Of a DNA stretch of 64,000 bases, positions 61,529-64,000 are shown piece by piece. A program made the translations under genes and the position numbers. Origin of the DNA: Nanobdellati archaeon (GTDB taxonomy: Archaea; EX4484-52; GLR71). The notes under the pieces are model-generated. The model ran no database searches. It saw nothing but the letters and a program-made list of their open reading frames with translations, and was not told where the DNA came from. The number at the start of each line of letters is the position of its first letter. Within the stretch, counting starts at the first letter, position 1. Where the stretch lies: the NCBI GenBank assembly GCA_019429005.1, contig JAHYJR010000001.1, positions 132,663 through 196,662 of the forward strand, written 5' to 3'.

Positions 61529-62638
61529 ATGGGACGATACGGTACTACATCAATTGATAATGTGATTAGTTTTGTGCTTTTCTTGGGTATTGTAACAATT
61601 ATAATGTTTTATGCAGTTGAGTTATCCGATTCAAATCATATTGGTCTTTCAGATGATTACGTTTCTCTATGGGGTCGTTATATGGAACCACAAGATTCTT
61701 TTAATCTGTATATTGTACCTGTGTATGTAACATCAATTAAAACAATAGCTAATTACGCCATAAATATTACTAGTAATTATAATACTGATTTTAATCCAGA
61801 TTCAATAACTGTTTTTGATTCAAATTGGGTTGAAGTGCCAAGCATTTATAATACGTCTTTATTTTTTTCAAGTAATTTAACGAGTGGTAATAACCTATTT
61901 TATATTGGTTATTCAACTGATTTTAGATTCACTGAACTATCAATGTTGACAGATATAACTTTTTCCGAAAGTTGGATTAACAATTCTAAAATCAGTCTTA
62001 ATTTTACTCAAAGTGGTATGTCTAGTATGATTTTTAATGGTAGCGAATTTTTAACAACTGGCATTTATTTTGACAATACTTCTTCATTTTATATGGAAAA
62101 TCTTTCAGTATTACATTCTGTATTTTTTGAAAATTTGACTGTACGTATGTATCCTAACACGTCAAGAATATTTGTAGAAACGAACATCCCTAAAACAATT
62201 ATTTTTAATATAACGGATGTGTTCGACAGGTTTTATAATGGTTCAGTGAATCAATTTAATGAATCATTATATGAATTATTTACTTTCAATACAGGGTTCC
62301 TTGATATGTATTCGACAACAAATTCAAACGGAATTGCTTTAATGGGGGATAATATGTCTATAATTATAGAAAATCATATATCTCCTGCACAAAAGACTAT
62401 TTATTTATCAGGAGTATCTTTTTTTGAAGTCTATTTACACAATTCAGATTATCTGCAAGCACTTGACGAACTTGATATATTTTTCACACCGCCAACTATT
62501 ATGCTTGGTTCTACTGAACTATTAAAAGATATAACGAACAATTTATTCATAGATTATAGATATAATGATACTAACAATAATACTCTTTTTGGTATACCTA
62601 AGATTGATTCATTTATGGCACGAATAGATCTTGAGTAA
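61529..62638 (+). CDS. Large pilin-like surface protein, very rich in N-glycosylation sequons
   Basis: 369 residues. The start MGRYG then TTSIDNVISFVLFLGIVTIIM looks like a class III signal with a Gly at the cut site and an Asp near position +5 instead of Glu. By my count the outer domain has about 16 N-x-S/T sequons in 340 residues and no Cys. GTGAT at 61521-61525 precedes the ATG and overlaps the TAG of the upstream gene. It is likely the distal, host- or neighbour-contacting part of the fibre; the function is inferred. The last pilus gene before gatD. Confidence 0.78.
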   Translation: MGRYGTTSIDNVISFVLFLGIVTIIMFYAVELSDSNHIGLSDDYVSLWGRYMEPQDSFNLYIVPVYVTSIKTIANYAINITSNYNTDFNPDSITVFDSNWVEVPSIYNTSLFFSSNLTSGNNLFYIGYSTDFRFTELSMLTDITFSESWINNSKISLNFTQSGMSSMIFNGSEFLTTGIYFDNTSSFYMENLSVLHSVFFENLTVRMYPNTSRIFVETNIPKTIIFNITDVFDRFYNGSVNQFNESLYELFTFNTGFLDMYSTTNSNGIALMGDNMSIIIENHISPAQKTIYLSGVSFFEVYLHNSDYLQALDELDIFFTPPTIMLGSTELLKDITNNLFIDYRYNDTNNNTLFGIPKIDSFMARIDLE

Positions 62639-62858
62639 TTGTGTGTTATAGATTACATTTTGCATTTTGATTTAGGATTTATAATTCTGTGTATGTTATG
62701 TACAAACGAATATTTCAATTATTTCTAAGTTATATTAATTCTTAAAAATAAAATTAACAGTTAGATTAATACTTAAATTAATAATTTATCGTTAAATTAA
62801 TAGTAACTATTTAACATTTTAATGTGAATATAGGTATTATACGATGTGTGTGATTATT

Positions 62859-64000
62859 ATGTCTTCTCAACAATTAAAAAAAATTCTTGATGATTTGAAA
62901 ATAGTTATCGGTTCAAAAATCGTTGTTAAAACAAAAGATACTATTTATGAAGGTATTCTTATGCCTCGTTCTGAGCTTTCAGATCAAAACACAATTGTTA
63001 TGAAACTTGATAATGGATATAATGTAGGGATTCTGTATACTAAAGATGTTTCAATACAAGCCTCTAAAACCAAAGCTATTGTGAGAACTTTAGGTAAACA
63101 GAAACAAGTAAATCAGAAATTCGATCCCAAAAAACCAAAGATTTCTCTTGTATCAACAGGGGGCACAATATCTGCGCGTGTTGATTATAAGACGGGTGGT
63201 GTTTATTTCCTGATGGACCCTGAAGAAATTCTTTCAGGTGTACCCGAACTTAAAGATATAATTAATCTTGACAGTATAAAAAGTCCTTTTAAGGTAGGTA
63301 GTGAAGATATGTCACCAAAGGATTATATAGTTCTTGCAAAAACCATAGCAAAAGAGCTAAATTCTGGTGCAGATGGTGTTATTGTAACACATGGTACTGA
63401 TACACTTCATTATACGAGTGCTGCATTATCTTTTATGCTTAGGGATCTTTCAAAACCCGTCGCTCTTGTTGGTGCTCAAAAATCCTCAGATCGAAGTAGT
63501 TTTGATGGTGCAATTAATCTAATCTGTGCTGCACGGTATGTTGCAAGTGATATGGCTGGTGTTGCTGTTGTTATGCATGGTAGTCTTAATGATGATTATT
63601 GTCTTGTAACGCCCGGTACTAAAGTTCGTAAGATGCATACTTCAAGACGTGATGCATTTAGGCCTATAAATGCATTGCCTATTGCAAAAATTTGGCATGA
63701 TGGTAAATGTGAGATAATTGATAAGGCTTATAAGAAAAAGTCAGATTCAAAAGTTACGCTTGATGCAAAGTTTGAGGATAAAGTTGCGATTGTGCATACC
63801 TATCCTGGTGCGAAAACGGACATTTTAGATTTTTATGTTGCTAATAGGTATAAAGGTATTGTGATTGGTGCAACTGCTTTAGGTCATGTGCCTTCATCAT
63901 GGCTATCTTCATTAAAAAAAATGATTGATGCTGGTATTTCTGTTGTTATTGCGTCTCAGACTTTATATGGTAGTACACATCCTCATGTATATAGACAGCT
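62859..64000 (+). CDS. gatD: Glu-tRNA(Gln) amidotransferase subunit D, GatD (3' end beyond the window)
   Basis: The archaeal GatDE complex converts Glu-tRNA(Gln) to Gln-tRNA(Gln); GatD is the asparaginase-like subunit that releases ammonia. About 380 residues are present, roughly nine tenths of the protein. An N-terminal small beta domain (GSKIVVKTKDTIYEGILMPR) is followed by the asparaginase fold with the first catalytic Thr in VSTGGTISARVD (residues 98-109), the second in VTHGTDTLHYTS (about 176-187) and a VALVGAQKSSDR block. Start ATG 62859 follows GTGAT; an in-frame ATG at 62844 is less likely. Confidence 0.95.
   Translation, partial: MSSQQLKKILDDLKIVIGSKIVVKTKDTIYEGILMPRSELSDQNTIVMKLDNGYNVGILYTKDVSIQASKTKAIVRTLGKQKQVNQKFDPKKPKISLVSTGGTISARVDYKTGGVYFLMDPEEILSGVPELKDIINLDSIKSPFKVGSEDMSPKDYIVLAKTIAKELNSGADGVIVTHGTDTLHYTSAALSFMLRDLSKPVALVGAQKSSDRSSFDGAINLICAARYVASDMAGVAVVMHGSLNDDYCLVTPGTKVRKMHTSRRDAFRPINALPIAKIWHDGKCEIIDKAYKKKSDSKVTLDAKFEDKVAIVHTYPGAKTDILDFYVANRYKGIVIGATALGHVPSSWLSSLKKMIDAGISVVIASQTLYGSTHPHVYRQ

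Noticed and set aside
52890-62638. Archaellum operon
   Set aside because: ATPase and F-domain proteins fit, but no archaellum-specific genes (ArlF/G/H-type) are visible and there are two F-domain proteins, so a pilus is more likely.

Overview
The window is AT-rich archaeal DNA. The archaeal markers are an AglB/STT3 oligosaccharyltransferase, an AglH-type GlcNAc-1-phosphate transferase, a family B DNA polymerase, type II methionyl aminopeptidase, a DUF373 protein, GatD, archaeal-order secF-secD, a geranylgeranyl-reductase-family enzyme and class III (pilin) signal peptides. SecDF together with an eS26-like ribosomal protein fits a DPANN-type lineage better than Crenarchaeota, but that placement is inference and weak. 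Start sites follow an archaeal pattern: first genes usually have a TATA-like box about 25-28 nt before the ATG (leaderless), and internal operon genes carry a GTGAT/GGTGAT Shine-Dalgarno (SD) that often overlaps the upstream stop. Several starts are corrected here for that reason.

Layout. 1-2.9 kb (minus strand): a membrane-anchored disordered protein, secF and the 5' part of secD. 3.0-6.1 kb (plus): geranylgeranyl-reductase family, a methyltransferase and a B12-binding radical SAM protein. 6.2-44.6 kb: a large surface-glycan / N-glycosylation island. It holds three GT2 glycosyltransferases, five multi-pass GT-C (ArnT/PMT-like) transferases, three GT4 transferases, two flippase-like proteins, six further methyltransferases, three NAD-dependent sugar epimerases/decarboxylases plus a relic of a fourth, a nucleotide-sugar dehydrogenase, a sugar nucleotidyltransferase, three AsnB-type amidotransferases, AglH and AglB. 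Three island genes (14.6-16.4, 23.3-24.0 and 32.3-33.4 kb) are each broken by one extra base in a short repeat or homopolymer.

The last island segment (38.4-44.6 kb, plus strand) reads as one unit. It has an unusual ribbon-helix-helix/nucleotidyltransferase fusion, an operator-like palindrome, a TviC/WbpP-like epimerase, a TviB/WbpA-like dehydrogenase, a GT4 and an AsnB. I infer synthesis of an N-acetyl-hexosaminuronic acid, its transfer and possibly its amidation, with the fusion protein as candidate regulator.

44.9-52.8 kb is mostly housekeeping: DNA polymerase B, a small winged-helix protein, a secreted protein whose SD lies in a potential hairpin, a lipoprotein cyclophilin, Map, DUF373 and eS26. 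52.9-62.6 kb is a type IV pilus-like locus: a secretion ATPase, two F-domain membrane proteins, a 65-bp tandem repeat, and eight pilin-like proteins, several rich in N-glycosylation sequons and so plausible targets of the AglB pathway. The window ends inside gatD. I saw no rRNA, tRNA, CRISPR array or insertion sequence.
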